NCBI GenBank assembly: GCA_020747065.1
Contig: JAGMVK010000005.1
Span: 1,674,001 to 1,738,000, forward strand
From: Cadophora sp. MPI-SDFR-AT-0126
Lineage: Eukaryota > Ascomycota > Leotiomycetes > Helotiales > Ploettnerulaceae
Reading direction: 5' to 3'
Length of the DNA: 64,000 bases
The first letter of the stretch is position 1. Each line of letters opens with the position of its first letter. Positions 1 to 11,768 of this stretch are shown here, one piece after another. A model generated the notes under the pieces. That model was not told where the DNA came from. It was given only the letters and a program-made list of their open reading frames with translations, and made no database searches. Both the position numbers and the translations under genes were made by a program.

Positions 1-32
1 TCGTATATTTTCTTCTTCTAACTTTCTTCCAG

Positions 33-1593
33 GTCGCAGTATACGCATCTTATTACCCGCCGTTTACGAGAACTCAATGTCTACTCTGAGATGCTCCCGT
101 GTACTCAGAAGCTAGCAGATCTTTCCTGGAAACCTAAAGGAATTATTCTTTCGGGAGGACCATACTCTGTCTACGAAGCAGATGCCCCTCACGTTGACCC
201 CGCGATCTTCGAACTTGGAGTACCAATCCTCGGGATTTGTTACGGATTACAAGAGATAGCATGGCATCACGGGAAGAACGTGATTGCAGGAACCGAAAGA
301 GAATACGGGCACGCAGATGTGAAGGCGAATAGAGAAGATGGGCGTGTGGACAAGTTGTTCAAGGACCTCGAGGATGATGTAAAGGTCTGGATGTCTCACG
401 GAGATAAGCTGGGAGCTCTTCCTCCTCAGTTCCATATCATTGCGACTACCAAGAACTCCCCATATGCAGGCATTGCGCACGAGACGAAACCAATCTATGG
501 CATTCAATTTCACCCCGAAGTAACCCACACACCGCGAGGAACCAAGTTATTGGAGAACTTTGCTGTTGGAATTTGCGGTGCAAAGCAGACCTGGACAATG
601 GCTACATTCGTGGACAAAGAAATTGCCAGGATCCGAGCTTTAGTGGGAGAGAAGGGACAAGTTCTCGGGGCAGTCAGTGGAGGTGTCGATTCGACTGTTG
701 CCGCCAAGCTTATGCACGAGGCCATTGGAGATCGTTTCCATGCTGTCCTCGTCGACAATGGTTGCATGCGTCTTAATGAGTGCGAGCAAGTCAAGAAGAC
801 TTTGACCGAGCACCTTGGTATCAACCTCACCGTTGTTGATGCCTCAGATCTGTTCCTCGATGGCCTCAAGGGTATCCACGACAACCCAGAAGCGAAGCGC
901 AAGTTCATCGGAGGCACCTTCATCGATGTCTTCGAAGCCGAAGCACTCAAGATCGAAGAAGCAGCCAAGAACTCTTCAAAGGCAGGCCCAATCAAGTTCT
1001 TCTTGCAAGGAACTCTCTACCCAGATGTCATCGAATCCATCTCTTTCAAAGGACCCTCCCAGACCATCAAAACCCACCACAACGTCGGCGGTCTCCCAGA
1101 ACGCATGATGAACGGCCAAGGCCTCAAGCTCATCGAACCTCTCCGCGAACTCTTCAAAGACGAAGTCCGTGAACTGGGAAGACAACTCGGCATCCCCCAT
1201 GATCTCGTCATGCGCCATCCCTTCCCCGGCCCAGGAATCGCCATCCGAGTCCTAGGCGAAGTCACCCGCGAGCAAGTAGCCATTGCTCGAAAAGCCGACC
1301 ACATCTTCATCGAAGAGATCAGGAAGGCTGGTTTGTACGACCAGATCAGCCAGGCTTTCGCTGCTCTCTTGCCAGTCAAGGCAGTGGGTGTCATGGGCGA
1401 CAAGCGAGTGCACCAGCAGGTCGTGGCTCTACGCGCGGTCTGCACCACCGATTTCATGACTGCGAACATTTTCCGCTTCGATTGGGATTTCTTGGAGCGG
1501 GTGTCCACTCGTATTGTCAACGAAGTTGATGGCGTTTGCCGTGTCGAGTACGACCTGACTAGCAAGCCTCCCGGAACCATCGAGATGGAGTAA
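33..1593 (+). CDS. gua1: GMP synthase (glutamine-hydrolysing), 3' part, truncated at the window edge
   Basis: Last step of GMP synthesis: XMP is aminated to GMP using ATP and ammonia taken from glutamine, in the cytosol. A 3' splice site (cttccag, ending at 32) opens this exon, and the frame runs from 34 to the stop at 1591-1593. The first exon or exons lie left of the window, so the ATG at 91 is internal. The class I glutamine amidotransferase half shows the nucleophile Cys in GICYGLQ and the His/Glu pair in FHPEV. The ATP-pyrophosphatase half shows the P-loop SGGVDS. The C-terminal dimerisation domain ends with the family's KPPGTIE block. The usual Trp near the end is Met here, which is minor. 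Nothing suggests loss of function. Long frames on the opposite strand (510-995, 1017-1955) are shadows. Confidence 0.97.
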
Positions 1594-1955
1594 AGTGAGT
1601 ACAGGCGCTCGGTTTTTGGGATCCGGGGGCAAAATCTTAGAAATCCGAGACTGGCTTTATTTAGTACATAACTTCGTAAACAAAGTCTCTCGTGTTTTGG
1701 ATACCCCGATTTTGGTTTCTGGCGTTCAGAGTGAGTGGGTCGGCTGTTGGATTGGCCTTTAGATCGTAGAATTGGCAACGTCGCCGTTAAAATTACAATA
1801 TTCATCACAAATATCGAGTAGTGTATGGGTGAACCTCTGCCGGTCAGCGGTAGCTTTATCCGCAAAACGAGAATACATGACCCCACCCTGCTTCCCACGT
1901 CTAAAACTTCTTCTCTGAGTATGGAGACAGGCCCAGAACTTGATGAATGTTCCAA
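1594..1955. other. Intergenic: 3' UTR of the GMP synthase gene
   Basis: No gene is seen. The stretch holds the 3' untranslated region of the GMP synthase gene and the downstream flank of the decayed gene on the other strand. Confidence 0.6.
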
Positions 1956-2629
1956 TTACTGGCTTGCGGAAAAAGTATGGCCCTTGTCATCAGTGGCGCA
2001 GAGCAACTTCCAGCTACCATCGCCTGCTCTTCCTAACTTCACAATCATCTCATCAGCCTTTTTATCCATCACACTAATGCTATCCAAGGTAGCAGTATGG
2101 CTAGGCAAGGCATCCAAACCATGGTACAATAATGCCACACTCGACTTCTTCCAATCACCAACGATCGAAGGCTCGACTCAACAATCATCAGAGTCACAAA
2201 CACCATACCGAAGAGCATCATGGTAAATAGAAAGCCTAGCCATGGCTAGCTGATCACAACATGGTACTTTAGCTCCCCTAAGCTACCGCTTACTGTCGCG
2301 TCGCTGGTGGTCGTCATGTATCTCGAAAAGTTACCGACCAGGTCATCTAGAATCGCTGGGAAGCCTGCTTTACCAGTGTCGTTTACCATGAATTGGAGGT
2401 CCATGTTGCCAGGTGTAGACGAGTCAGGTTCAGGACCCCAACTTCCGAATAAGAATGCGAGAATTTTGTCCAGAGTCATTTCCAAGAGTATTAAGGACAC
2501 GACATCTACGCCGAATTTGTCATTCTGAAGTACACAACGACGTTCCATATATATTTGATAGATACTCATGTCACTTTCATAATCAGACGATATGTTTGGA
2601 TATTCGGCTGACGTCGTTTGACAGGCCAT
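1956..2629 (-). pseudogene. Decayed DUF3176-type membrane protein (C-terminal part)
   Basis: The minus strand reads as the C-terminal third of a fungal DUF3176-type membrane protein, in pieces. The first frame (2629 to 2246) carries the soluble part ending GELKYHVVIS. It meets an in-frame TAG at 2248-2246, where the family normally has Trp-Pro-Trp. The same frame then continues into a hydrophobic membrane segment (WLGFLFTMMLFGMVF) ending in a VESS motif. Between about 2195 and 2165 the frame shifts, and the family's tail motif, Trp-Lys-(Lys)-Ser-Ser followed by ALLYHGLD, appears in the second frame, which ends at 1956. One nonsense change and one frameshift in conserved positions argue for a dead gene. 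The function of the family is unknown. I did not find its N-terminal half upstream. Family assignment rests on remembered motifs. Confidence 0.6.
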
Positions 2630-4990
2630 CAGTGGTGGATGCGGTTTAAGTACTTAGACAGAAGGGGATGGCACACTCAAGTGCTTGGTACGGCGTGTTA
2701 TGTACTCCATGGATCCATATCACTTCCATCGCGTCCAACGCCACCCTAGCCTTGTCTTAACCGAATTTTGAAGTATTCCCCCCTCCCATGATGAGTACCA
2801 ATAATTGCAAAGCCATTCAGGCTTCATTGTAAGGAGTTACTCCATAGACGGAATCTGGGCACCAGAGCTTTGTATAAACTAGAGCACGTTTTCCTCTTTG
2901 TACTCATTTCGTTTCTTAGCTCACTGCGAGTGCATTTGCACATACGGGGGAGGTACAATTGCTCAACTTGGCAGAGCATATGGACAAGAGGCAAACTCTT
3001 AAAAATGCGGGTGAATATTATGATTCGATAGGTCGAAAGCTCAAAGGATTCTAGGTTGTGCAGATGTCTGCTGCAGCTCAATAGGAGAAGTGAGGGATGG
3101 AAATGCATGTTTAGGAGATAATAGTGGCTTTCCACAGGATGCATCTCTAACAAGAGACCACGGAAGGAAGGGAACAAGACAGGAGAGCGTTTGAAAAATA
3201 AGAAAATGAGAATCTCAAGGACATAATGACTGGGAACACCCGTTCGCTTGTGGTATGAGAACATCCAACTCAGCTCTCTGTAGAACCGGTTTGACCACAA
3301 ATGAGGACGGATGAATCTGATTAAGAACGAAGCGAGATAGACCTCTGGACACAAAGAGCGCAAGACTTTTCTTCCATTTCTCGCCACTTCCCAGAAAAGT
3401 AAAATACGTGGGAATAATGGCAATATCTTAGAGCGCGTCGCTTGACCACTCAGAGGAGAACTTCTCGACACAAGTCCAAGAACCAGCGTCCCAACAGCCT
3501 GGTAAATACTTTTAAGCCGTGTTGCTGATGCAACCATCCAATCGAACCCGAGCGTACGCGCTATCTTCCGTATTTTGTTTTGGTTTTGATAGCTCAGATC
3601 TCACATCCGGACCGTGCGTGCAACTGTATTCGCAGATCCTCGAGTCCAATCTCAAATGTTTCAAACAACACGAAGTCCAAAAACGTTTCCGTGTAAACAG
3701 TGATCAAAGCTTGGTAAACTTCCGAGTGACGATTCCGAAGTTTTCGTCTACTGCTCTAAAACACATATGAAGACAAAACCGGCCTTGGACAAGTCTGGTA
3801 CTTGTACTTGCGGTACTGTGTGTCAAACAAGACAGAGACAGCGTATCGCACGCATATCGCGGAAATCGGAGCTCGCGTCGATCAAACAGATCAAACCTTT
3901 TATCAGAGAGGAAATATTGACCGGGTGTGCCCGGTGTGCGGTGAAGGATTCAAGTGAACCCATGTCGACTGGACCGACTGGCACTCATCTCCGAAGGACC
4001 CTGGCCCGGGCCAGGGAGTAATCGAACACAAAAAGCACGCGTCCCCCCCCTTTCATTGACGACATGCATAGGATTTGAGATGAGAGATGCAGCATGGGAT
4101 GAATGGATGAGCAAGGGCTCGATCTCGACTATTGTTGTGTGTTGAGTACGGAGGTGTGCTGTGTGACGTAGAAAACAGAAAAGGAAAGAAAAACCGTTGT
4201 TGAAAGTTTAATTTTGATGGTCTTGCTATTTTTGTTTCGGGACCACCAGGACCTGCATCAGCGCGCCTGGATGAACGCGGGGAAGAGCTCGAAAGTCGCT
4301 CGCTTGTCCGCACTTCTAAAACGAGAGGCCATACAAACTGCACGCCGGAATTGACATGCCTCTGGGTAGAACGATCATGCAGTAGCAGTGAGGGCATAAC
4401 GCTGCATGATAGGAGATATCTTTGCGAACCGCTGGGAGCATTGAGGAGGTCGGTAATGAGGTTGGTGAGAATGGCTGTGTTTGTATGCCATGATGAAGAA
4501 CAGGAACCTGATTGAAATGCCATCTGGAAAGCATGATAATGCGGGGCAAGAGATTCGTTTACTCCATGGGCATTGCTCGAGGGATGACTCCGGTTATGTG
4601 CAGTCGTATCTTTGAGCCGGAAGGGATTCCCTTGGGAAGGAGGAATAAGTGCTTCGAAGAGTTGATGCAAACATCGGATGAACTCAAGAGCTTTACGTCT
4701 TGCTGGGAATCGTTGGCACAGCATCCGGAAGAGAGGGAAAACGCTGCATAGCCAACGAACAGCTTTGCGTGAAAGAAGAGTCCTTGAAGCTCAAGGTAAA
4801 AGTCGAAAGAACATGTTCAGGTTCGTCATCTCTCCATCAAGACCAGATCTGGTAAAGGTTGGTACTGTACTCAGGACGATGCTGCGGCGAGGCGTTTATG
4901 CATAAATAAGCCAAACATAGCTACGAAGTAAATAGACGACGATCAATGGGCGATTATGCAAACATTATGCAGCATCCAAAATGGAAGTGT
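2630..4990. other. Gene-poor stretch, nothing supported
   Basis: About 2.4 kb without a gene I can support. Two open stretches on the minus strand (2824-3537 and 4053-4724) look non-coding: they are rich in Ser, Leu and Arg, lack recognisable motifs and cannot be joined to other coding sequence. The missing N-terminal half of the decayed DUF3176 gene would be expected in the left part, but I could not trace it. Confidence 0.5.
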
Positions 4991-6692
4991 TCAGACAATC
5001 CCAAGCACAAGCCATGACAAGCAAGTGTCAGCACCTCTCTCCTTCGCTGATTGGCGGATTGGCGCGGTAATACTTAATATAAATTGGGTTCTGACCTTAC
5101 CGATATCGTCTGGGTTTGGCAATTGTTTCTGCACCTCTCTGTCGCTCTCTTCAGCAAGCTCCACGTCTCATTTCCCTCGTGCAGCAGCTCCTGCAGCGCT
5201 AGACTTCTTGAGGCAGTACGTCACAGAAACGACCGAAACGTGCAGCTCATCTAATTCCACGGGAGACCAATGGCGAGCTGAGAAATGCCCCGAGAGGGTC
5301 CAACGACACGCGGGAGCAGGGGAAAGCGAGAGACAAGTGGGAGAGGCAGAAGAAAAATAAATAAAAGAAATTCGTTGACAGCGCGTTGGCTGTCTGAGCA
5401 AGCGTGAGAAACGGTAGTCTGCAGGTCCTCCGTCCGCCTTTATCCGGATTCATAATCATAAGATTATGGTGAACCAAGTATAAATAAATGTTGTGCATGC
5501 TGTACGGTACCTGCAGCTGCAGCTACTGTAGTTGCAGATTGTATTGATGAAAAAGGAGAGACTCGCAAGATCGAGGAGAAATGAAATGAGAAAGTCTACG
5601 TGCTCCTTGCTTCTCAGTGTTATGCATCATCTCGCATGTCACCAACAACAGCAGCAGGAAAACATTGAAATTATACTCCTCCCTCACTCTGTGCATCTCC
5701 TCTAGGTGGTGCTGACGTGGGCTCCCGGACGAATCAACCTCCCCTCCCATCCCCTCCTGCTTCGATCCCGAAACCTTCGTTCTGGCGGGTCTTAGCTTGG
5801 CCCTTTTGGCAATCTTGCGCTGCATCAGAAGCAGGCTGTCCCCTGCATTACATCGCTTGCGCACCGGCCGCCCTGTTGCTTGCTTGCTTGCCTGCTGTTA
5901 CTGTTGTGTGAAGCTGTGAAGCAGCGAGGGCTCAGAATTGTTTGAGGAGAGGCGAGGGAGAAGAGAAAGCAGAAGAGGAAGCGAGGTGTAGGCCATCTTT
6001 TTGCATCGCCAGCCAGCACCAAAGCAAAGCAAAGCACCACCACCACACCACTACCACACCAGCATCAATCGCTCGCACTGAGGCTTGTCTTGTCTTGCCC
6101 TCTTTAGGTCAGGCTCTATCTCACTCGTGTCCCGCCAAAGTAGCGACGGCTTGCTCGCCAACCTGCCCTGCCCTGCCTGCCCTGCCACCCTAGCAGTACA
6201 GTAAAGTATTCCAGACCCTGGCTTGATCCAGCCCAGCCCAGCCTTCCGCTCCCTGCTCGTCTGGTTGGTCCGTCGCTGTCCTGACTTCCCTGCACCAACC
6301 AGCCAAGCCCAGCACCAGCACCCGCACCTGCCCCGAGAACCTCCCGCCTGCCTCTCTCTTCTCACTCAATTTCCTCCCATCCCAAACCGTCCGCCGTTCG
6401 ATACGACTCGACTATCGACCACCGCCGACCACGACACTCCTTCACACCCAACCCCCCACACCCAAGTCACTCGTTTACACTTCAATTCGTTTCCTAGAGC
6501 GTCACTGTCGAGTGCACTCAGGGTTTTTTTTGGTTAGGAAAGGCAAAAGGAAGGGCCGCCTGAAGGTTATTGTTTACGCAACGGTCCGAGGCGGAGAAGA
6601 GAACCATCAACACGGCCAGCGAAGAGACCGAGAACTGAAAGGAAGCGCGTGGATGCGGTGATCAAAGGACGCACGACCAGCGAGAACGAAAC
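4991..6692 (+). promoter_or_regulatory. Promoter and probable long 5' leader of the SH3 membrane protein gene
   Basis: No gene is seen. From about 5700 to 6500 the plus strand is strongly pyrimidine-rich, with runs of CCTGCC, CAGCCC and ACCACC, as is common around transcription starts and in long leaders of fungal genes. Several short open frames begin in it (for example 5942-6193 and 6223-6537); if transcribed they would be upstream ORFs. The transcription start cannot be fixed from sequence. Confidence 0.45.
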
Positions 6693-8786
6693 ATGAGGGA
6701 GGGAATCGAGGAGAAAAGCAACAACAGCATCATCCAACTCTCGCAGCCAAACAATGGAGTGTTCGATATAATGGAGGAGTCAATGTTGTTGTCGCTGGAG
6801 GAATCGCGAGGAGGCAGACCCATAACGACAGCGTCGTCCCCCAGCAAACGAAAACAACGGTCAACGGGCCTCAACACCAAGACAGTTCTCCTAGGAGCTC
6901 TGGCAGCAGTACCTGGCGCAATGGCTCAGAATTGTATATCACTGTCCGGCTCGACTCAATGTCCTGCGTTCGATTCAGCCTCCATCTCGACTGACAGCAC
7001 TCTCGTCGGATTTTTGTATGTATCGCACTCATCCGAACCCTCACCGCTGCTAACAATCGTCCCATAGTCCATTCCTCCAATTCGTTTCCGACACCGCAAC
7101 GTTCGATGAGCAATTGAGCGCGTATCTAGCCACAAGCTACGTCCAGCAGAAGTATATTCCCCTCCCGTGCAACTCCACACCGAACTTGCCTAATGCAATA
7201 TGCAGGTACCAGACACTTCTTGGCTGTGGCAACATTAATCTCACAAACACCACCGACCTTTATGCCCGATTCACGACCTCAGTAATTTGTAATGCAATAA
7301 TTCAGAACTCCATAACGCCATGTGGACTCTCAGCAGCTGCCTCGCGGCCTGTCTGCGCAAACACATGTGTAAGTCTCCCAGGTTAATACCTACCGCTACA
7401 TGTATTAATCTTCAATAGGCTCAAAACGCAGAGAGCGAGGCAATTATTATTGCTAACAACGGTCTTTGCACAAACCCAGGCCCCAACGCCGACAGTCAAA
7501 TTCGAGCCGACTTCACCAATTGCGCTCTCCCAGCCGAATCTCTGACCGGCTCTTGTATAGATGGTGCAGCCAATGAAGTGAACAATTGTGGATTCGGCAA
7601 CAGTACCATTGGACTGTGTCAATACTGCTCATCAGGAGGACAAAACAGTACCGACACGTGTTGTTACAATTCGCAAGCAGAGCAAAGATGTGCTGGAGTT
7701 GTACTTCCGACCATCACAGGTTACATGACCTTTTCAACAAGTTTGCCTACTGCCACAGCAACATCCTCGACCAGTTCTTCTGCAACCTCAACCTCCGCGC
7801 CATCCGAATCTAGTTCTAATAACGGCCTATCAGGAGGCGCTATTGCAGGAATTGTCATCGGTTCAGTGGTTGGAGCGGCAATACTCGCAGGCTTACTTTT
7901 CTTATTGATCCTATGTCTCCGTCGTAGAAGAGGAAGTCAGAATGGCAGCGTATTCAACCAGCCAAGTCCGGCCAGGAGAGGTCACACGACAGGAATGGCT
8001 TACAACCCAGTCGGTGCGAGCACCACCACACCGGAAGGATACGAAGTGCTTCCTGGAGGTAGAATCGCACGTATGTCAGCCCTGGAAGGCCATTCAGGAG
8101 ACTCTCCCCCTCGTGGCGAATTAGGCGCAGTCGGAGCTGGAGGTGCAGCTGCTGGAGCCGCTGCTGGATATGCAGCAGGAAGGAGAAGACACGATCAATC
8201 ATCTTCAGATGAATACAGCCCAGTTTCAAATTCCAATGGAGGTGGTGGAGTATTGAGACCTCCACCAACTTCACGACGAGCTGGATCATTATCGAGCAAT
8301 TCGGTTCTTGGCATGGAGGATCCTCAATCGCCAGTTTCTGGAAGCGGTGGAGATATGTCATCGCCTCAAGGCGTTGCCAGTCAACAGTCCGAGCAGTTGC
8401 CATTCTTCAAGGACTACTATTCACAAGACGAAATTCACCCAGGTGACAAGGTGGCAACACTTTGGGCTTATCAACCGAGAGCAAGCGATGAATTTTCCCT
8501 GGAACGAGGAGACATGCTCAAAGTAGTGGGTATCTGGGATGATGGTTGGGCGACTGGTGTTATGATCAACGAGCGAGCGGACGAGTGGGATGCGAAACGG
8601 AATGCTCAGCGTGATAGTGGTGTATCAAATACATCCGGCCGAAGGGACGAATCACCAGCCGCAAGCGGTGAGATCAAAGCATTCCCCTTGGTATGCGTCT
8701 GTTTACCAGACCACTGGAGGAAAACGATAGAAGGCGATGGATCGACGGAGACGGGTTCCAGCGCACCCACTGGCCTGAATCAATGA
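6693..8786 (+). CDS. Single-pass membrane protein with cytosolic SH3 domain (Fus1-like)
   Basis: Predicted plasma-membrane protein, 663 aa, exons 6693-7015, 7068-7368 and 7419-8786 (introns 52 and 50 nt, phases consistent). Residues about 60-80 form a hydrophobic signal-like segment ending in AMA before QNC. A Cys-rich extracellular part follows, then a Ser/Thr-rich stalk, a membrane helix at about 348-372 (AGIVIGSVVGAAILAGLL) with a basic stop-transfer RRRRGS, a Ser/Gly/Pro-rich cytosolic linker and a C-terminal SH3 domain at about 550-615 (ATLWAYQPRASDEFSLERGD, then WDDGWATG). Such proteins are usually tied to polarity or cell-fusion signalling at the cortex; that role is inferred. The first ATG places about 60 residues ahead of the signal segment, which is odd for a secretory protein, so translation may start at a later Met. 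Confidence 0.85.
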
Positions 8787-10213
8787 ATCGATGCTCGTTT
8801 TCCTAATTGAATTTTCCATGGCTTCATGACGGTGTTACTTCGTTTCGGGGTTGGCGTTCAAGGCTCATGCATTTTTGACTTGTTCTCATGAGCACATATT
8901 ACGCCTCAAGACATGCACTTCGCTACTACAACCCAAACCTACAAACTACACAAACAACAACTCGGCTATCGGCCCTTCACGGCTCGCCCCAAACCTCTCA
9001 ACGTCGCAACACGTTGACGTTGTTCACATACAAATCCGTTTCATTCTCTCACGCCTGTCATGTACGTTATCCTAGACCTACATTCTGCATAGCATTTGCA
9101 TCTTCGACTTCGACTTCGGGCATGAATCCATACCATACCACCGAATGGCGACACGCGCTCCGGCTTATTAGCCGTCTGAGTACTGGTCCTTCGGTTTTAA
9201 TACCATCATCACCACTGATCGACCGCGAACATCCTTGTCTGACTTCTCACAGTATGGATGGTTCCGGTCGACATGATACTACTATTACTCTAGTATATCC
9301 TTTTTTCTTTTCTTTTTCTATATACCCAGATTCTTGTATTGAAGTTGTTTGGATTGAGTGATGTGGTGGAAAGTGGGGGTGAAGGATTGGGAACACTACT
9401 TTGGTACGATGAATTGGTTATGTTTATATGGTGTGGTGGATTGTGCTATTGTGGATAAATAGCTTTTGAAAGGGGATGATAATTGATGGGGGGAAGGGGA
9501 AAGAAGAAGAGAGGAGAAGGGAGATGTCGTTACCTTGTGTGTTGATCGAGGAGAGGTTTATAGATATGGTTGCCTGACAGGATAGGGTGGGTAGGATAGG
9601 ATAGGATAAGAGGAATACAAATATTCAAAGCAGGTGGCGGTTCTTGATTCCTTTATTTCATCTCGTTTGTGTACTCCAGTCAGATGAGCTCCTCGCGAGT
9701 CGCTTCACTTTGAATGATGTCCAATGTTGACTTCAGCATCGCTTAATTTCCCAAAGTGGGTTGACACTAGGCAGTCTCTTCTTGATCTCTCAAGCATGGA
9801 CATCAGAGTGAGTGCTCTGTTGCAGTGGTAAATATAGGCAAGTCCAGTGTCTCTTCCCACTGGTACGGCTACCTGGAGAAGCAATCATAACTCGGAACGA
9901 GATCCTGCACTACGTGTTGGAATTCACCCAACAAGTTAAAGATGGAATTCACACGACAGATCGTTTTCGCCTCCAAATTCTCCTACCTTTTTCCTTTCCA
10001 TTGCGCTGTATATAACTCCTTCATAGAACGAAGGTCGAAGTCGACACTCTAGGCGGCGTAAGGAAGGCAATGCCATGTATCGGTTCTATCCAATCTATCT
10101 ATGTAACGCACGACAAAGGTTTATCGGAAAACGATCTATTCTATAAACAAACAGCCATGGTGCGGTTCTTGACGACAAACAGCCCAGCCCAACTTCTATA
10201 CACAAAACTCTAT
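8787..10213. other. Intergenic, convergent 3' regions
   Basis: No gene is seen. It lies between the SH3 protein gene (plus) and the HAD phosphatase gene (minus), so it holds two 3' UTRs and spacer. At 9591-9610 there are about four short tandem copies of TAGGA. Purine-rich sequence lies at 9480-9520. Confidence 0.5.
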
Positions 10214-11207
10214 CTATTTAGCAGCACCCTTCTTATACTCCGCGAGTCCCGAAGCGGAGAGCTCTTCTACGGTTACCTCGCCTGCGACAACTCTCTTGAC
10301 GTCCCGGAGGATGGAGGACCAGTCTTCGAAGACGGTGAAGGGGACGGATTCGCGGACGCAGTAGGTTATGAGATCTATTTTTGATGGATTTCGTCAACTA
10401 CATGCCTTTCTTTTCTACTTTTTGGTGATCGGGTTGTGGATGGAGGGGTCAAGGGTGGAGGGACGTGATGTGAGGATATGGAGAACTCACCATGCCCCTT
10501 CTTCGCAAATAGCAGATCGGTCTCCTTCGCAGCAGAGAGATCTGAGACTCCGTCACCGGCGTAGAACATGGTTGGGCGTTCGCCATCGGGTAATTGGCCG
10601 TACGGTCTGATTTCGAGGGATTTGTCGTGTCCGAAATGGCTATTTCAGAATCCACATTAGCTTCACACATCCAGAAAGCCACAAGCTCACACTTTGCAAA
10701 GGTTGAAAGGAAGGTGAGGTCTCACCTCTCATCATGGAAAACAATCTGCCATCCCCCCTCCTCATTGATACTCTTCCCCTCCCTCGGCGCAACATCATTA
10801 CTAACAATCTGAATCTCATCCGCCTCCTTGCCCACCAGATGCGTCAACAGCGCCCTTATAATCGGCTCCATCCCACTACTCAGCACCACGACCGGCATGT
10901 TATTCCGCCTCGCCCACTCGAAGAACTCCTTGAACCCAGGATCTAACGTGATATTCTCGAGCAGCGTCTTGATGCACTGGTCGTACGGAGTCTTGACGGA
11001 GTCCATCATCTCTTGGAAGGAGGCGCGGAAGCTCATGCGGTCGTACAGCACGTCCTGGTTGCCTTGCTTGCGGAGCTTCTCGCCGTAGCCTAGGTTGTCG
11101 GTGAGGAAGTCGTTCGAGTCGCGCTGCGTGATGGTGCCGTCGAAGTCGGTGAAGAAGATGTATTTGGGCGAGGTCGCCATAGCAGGGAGGGTGGTGGTGG
11201 AGCCCAT
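10214..11207 (-). CDS. HAD-superfamily (subfamily IB) phosphatase, phosphoserine phosphatase/MtnX-like
   Basis: Small cytosolic phosphatase, 263 aa, exons 10726-11207, 10491-10639 and 10214-10374 on the minus strand, phases consistent. HAD motif I is FTDFDGTI, with the nucleophile Asp21 and general acid Asp23. Motif II is VVVLSSGMEP. Motif III/IV is YAGDGVSDLSAAK, with the Mg-binding acidic pair. The order and the cap between motifs I and II fit subfamily IB, which includes phosphoserine phosphatase and the methionine-salvage enzyme MtnX. The substrate cannot be decided from sequence. A second in-frame Met at residue 10 (ATG in Met-Ala-Thr-Ser-Pro) is an equally good start. It is divergently transcribed from the Mdm33 gene. 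Confidence 0.85.
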
Positions 11208-11768
11208 CTTGTTGAGGAACTGAAGGTGTAAGTGTTTGCTTGTTCGATTGGTATGTAGGTAGGGAGAGAGAAGGGGTGTTTATAGGAGTTTTGAGAGGAA
11301 GTATATGGGCGCAGAAGAAAGGCGTATTCTGGGCGTGGGCAGAATTATACTTCTTGCAGATGACGTTGCAGCGCAAGTGAAGTTGATAATGGAACCAATT
11401 GACTGACCTTGTCAATGAATAGGAAATGAAATTCTAACAAGATGCTGAGTCTATGAAGCAGAATAAGAAGAAAAACAACAATCTATCTTTCCAAGGAGAA
11501 AACTCAGTCTAAAGAGCGTGTAGATTAGAGACCGTTGAGCAAGAGACGGCTGGGATAGGATGGTGGGGGTAAAATGCAGTGGACCCTTTGTCTTGGCTCG
11601 ATGGTGGGGCTCCGCGGTGAGAAGAGAATCGCTGGTCGGCTCGGGTCGGGACCTCAAAACAGCCAGAGCTTCAAGTTCAACTTCGAGAAAAGCTCGCCCA
11701 GCTTCAACACCACTCGTTCTTTTCCCCGCCCGCCCGCCCGACCACAACTCGAAGAAGGGACGCCGGCC
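11208..11768. promoter_or_regulatory. Divergent promoter between HAD phosphatase and mdm33
   Basis: A 561-nt spacer with a gene starting outward on each side, so it should hold both promoters and 5' UTRs. The right half is open in the frame of mdm33 back to an ATG at 11574; I treat this as leader. No clear TATA box is seen. Confidence 0.5.

Noticed and set aside
1017..1955. 312-codon open frame antisense to GMP synthase
   Set aside because: It lies opposite a certain gene, has no motifs and reflects codon bias of the sense strand.
2824..3537. 237-codon open frame on the minus strand
   Set aside because: Leu/Ser/Arg-rich without domains, no splice partner, and not matching the decayed DUF3176 gene next to it.
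4053..4724. 223-codon open frame on the minus strand
   Set aside because: Low-complexity Ser/Pro/His composition and no family features; it likely lies in non-coding DNA.
9591..9610. TAGGA repeats as telomere-like sequence
   Set aside because: Only about four short copies, the unit is not TTAGGG, and normal genes lie on both sides.
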